Part shown: positions 63,801 through 64,000 of the stretch, piece by piece
Position numbering within the stretch: position 1 is the first letter of the stretch
Layout of the letters: each line of letters starts with the position of its first letter
Source of the DNA: Lytechinus variegatus
Lineage: Eukaryota; Echinodermata; Echinoidea; Temnopleuroida; Toxopneustidae
DNA length: 64,000 nucleotides
Assembly: GCF_018143015.1 (NCBI RefSeq)
Contig: NC_054757.1
Location: forward strand, 9,124,001-9,188,000
Direction of reading: 5' to 3'
The notes under the pieces: model-generated
Databases searched by the model: none
The model's input: the letters and a program-made list of their open reading frames with translations, nothing else
Told to the model about the DNA's origin: nothing
Made by a program: the position numbers and the translations under genes

Positions 63801-63930
63801 CAAACCAAGAACAAATTACCTCAAAAGATCCTTCAAGTATAAAAGCGCCATGGCTTATAATTCCCTTCCTCCTCACATTAAATCATCCCCTAGTATTAAT
63901 ATCTTCAAATCTAAGATTGTTGATCTGTAG
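60829..63930 (+). CDS. LINE single-ORF protein: PHD finger, endonuclease, reverse transcriptase
   Basis: 1,033 residues, uninterrupted. A PHD-type zinc finger spans 10-60 (C10, C13, C26, C29, H34, C37, C57, C60). The APE-type endonuclease runs about 107-320: HLNVNSL, NE at 139-140, GDVN at 234-237, DH at 291-292, SDH at 312-314. The reverse transcriptase runs about 585-830: NYRLISILPCVSKILE, VDLKKAFD (675-682), GVPQGSLLGPLLF and YADD (763-766). The C-terminal LQKLQNRAGRIIL segment is typical of CR1/L2/jockey-group LINEs. The whole frame is open, so this looks like a recent and possibly active copy. The first ATG precedes the zinc finger by nine residues, which supports the start. The subfamily is uncertain. 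Confidence 0.9.
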   Translation: MEFSIYKYPCACCMKPVKNNQKGLKCTKCNQWLHIICAGIPEEIYNDKSENFFGWQCSICIFKDMPFYNESENITIPESDNVSRNTTNRNITCMHGLYYQELRGNGLKIAHLNVNSLLRHIEEVRTFVKTNKVQIFAVNETKIDESIYDMEIMIDDYNLIRKDRVRQGGGVAIYLHKSLHFEKISHEFLDDLEALIIKVYLKFSKPLIVSTWYRPPSSDIGIFNLYERFLSVIDTMNCDIVIAGDVNCDILAKPLSSMTKKYVEINNVYSLVQINTKEATRITNVSATLIDHLLTNNTKNVVNHGVIHNGMSDHSISFLTWNSKICAQPKFISFRSCSKLNSDDFRNDIRNQNWESIEQCNSVDDAVELWQNMFLHVVDKHMPNRSKRISTKGSPWMNANICKLMKKRDKIKRKACKLKDEKLMCEYRILRNKVTNEVRKSKKRYYSDKFTHFKVNPKQTWKTLKSIIPNKKREIPTVSSNSDCNTETANLFNTYFANVGRQLASEIPDMNPHTENDNHTNENFVFTQVNEHDVLKIIRNLKNTKSVGVDKISVFVLKACSMEISMSIAKLINLSLSSGIFPQQWKKAKIIPIHKGGDKNFPSNYRLISILPCVSKILERVVQRQVLDFLRKNDILTPAQSGFRPRHSTITTLLKVTDDWFHSVDLKHYVGVVFVDLKKAFDTVNCDILMKKMNNLGISGTPSLWFRSYMSNRVCRTLINSELSYESVINCGVPQGSLLGPLLFILYVNDLVKCINTCHIQLYADDTVLYFSHPSIDRINEALNSDLENMYQWMCQNKLSVNCQKTVCMLIGSKNMISKQNALHVSLNNTPLEQVNHVKYLGIIVDDYLNFNLHIDNMLQKIGQLVGFLRRLRRSLSESILKLIYSSLILPYFDYGDVVYDASFKKYTDRLQKLQNRAGRIILQIKPESHISTLEMHNTLNWQLLDKRRSDHSLILMYKIMNNLSPKYLRNEFELVSHTYPSRFGTKFKLPKPRTNYLKRSFKYKSAMAYNSLPPHIKSSPSINIFKSKIVDL

Positions 63931-64000
63931 CCACATGGACTCCGATATACCCCCCCCCCCCCTCATCCCCAATTAGGTTTGCACCCTATACCTTTTTTTT
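60829..64000 (+). mobile_element. LINE (CR1/L2-like) running off the window
   Basis: The element's coding region ends at 63930; 70 bases of 3' DNA with a C run follow before the window ends, so its tail is not visible. The 5' border is not resolved; the A/T-rich stretch from about 60600 may belong to it. Inserted in the same orientation as the SRCR gene. Confidence 0.8.

Noticed and set aside
1-64000. Retroviruses, LTR elements, Polintons, CRISPR arrays or bacterial-type operons
   Set aside because: No gag/pol/env-like frames, integrase, long terminal direct repeats, viral capsid genes, regular direct-repeat/spacer arrays or compact co-directional gene clusters were seen.

Overview
The window reads as nuclear DNA of a deuterostome invertebrate, most likely an echinoderm and probably a sea urchin. 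The evidence is AT-rich, intron-heavy DNA, a tandem row of scavenger-receptor cysteine-rich (SRCR) exons of the type greatly expanded in sea urchins, a TSPAN15-type tetraspanin, an LRRC75-type leucine-rich protein and a Cys-loop receptor, all embedded in short palindromic transposons, tRNA-derived SINEs and poly-G-bearing repeats. No species can be fixed from the sequence alone. No bacterial-type operon, CRISPR array, rRNA gene or recognisable retroviral element was seen.

Layout. (1) 1-5,300: repeat-rich DNA with one weak minus-strand terminal-exon candidate. (2) 5,312-27,184, plus strand: a complete TspanC8 tetraspanin (TSPAN15-like) in seven coding exons, all with phase-0 junctions, plus an alternative terminal exon at 23,199. 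Its first intron (5,390-14,755) is crowded with repeats, including clusters in which one 11-15 bp word recurs, mostly in both orientations. (3) 27,185-33,424: microsatellites and small DNA transposons between two convergent genes. (4) 33,425-37,357, minus strand: a five-exon LRRC75-like gene (609 aa). (5) 37,358-38,228: an 871 bp interval between divergent start codons. (6) 38,229-46,679, plus strand: an eight-exon nicotinic-receptor-like Cys-loop channel subunit (448 aa). Its intron after exon 2 carries a hAT-type element with a perfect 8 bp target duplication. (7) 46,680-55,800: pyrimidine and TAGA microsatellites, a LINE 3' tail, an orphan exon paralogous to channel exon 2, and more small transposons. 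(8) 55,865-58,812, plus strand: five SRCR exons, each one domain with phase 1-1 borders; the gene's ends are not visible. (9) 58,813-64,000: a tRNA-derived SINE split by a DNA element, then an apparently intact LINE (PHD finger, endonuclease, reverse transcriptase, 1,033 aa).

The host genes share a membrane or cell-surface theme (tetraspanin that would escort ADAM10, ligand-gated channel, scavenger receptor), but nothing in the sequence shows they act together. The most unusual observations are the two interchangeable tetraspanin terminal exons, the second of which is fed by a minisatellite that multiplies its own splice-acceptor upstream region; the word-repeat clusters; and a short module shared by transposons with unrelated ends. 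All exon boundaries are inferred from splice consensus, phase and family conservation and have not been tested against transcripts.
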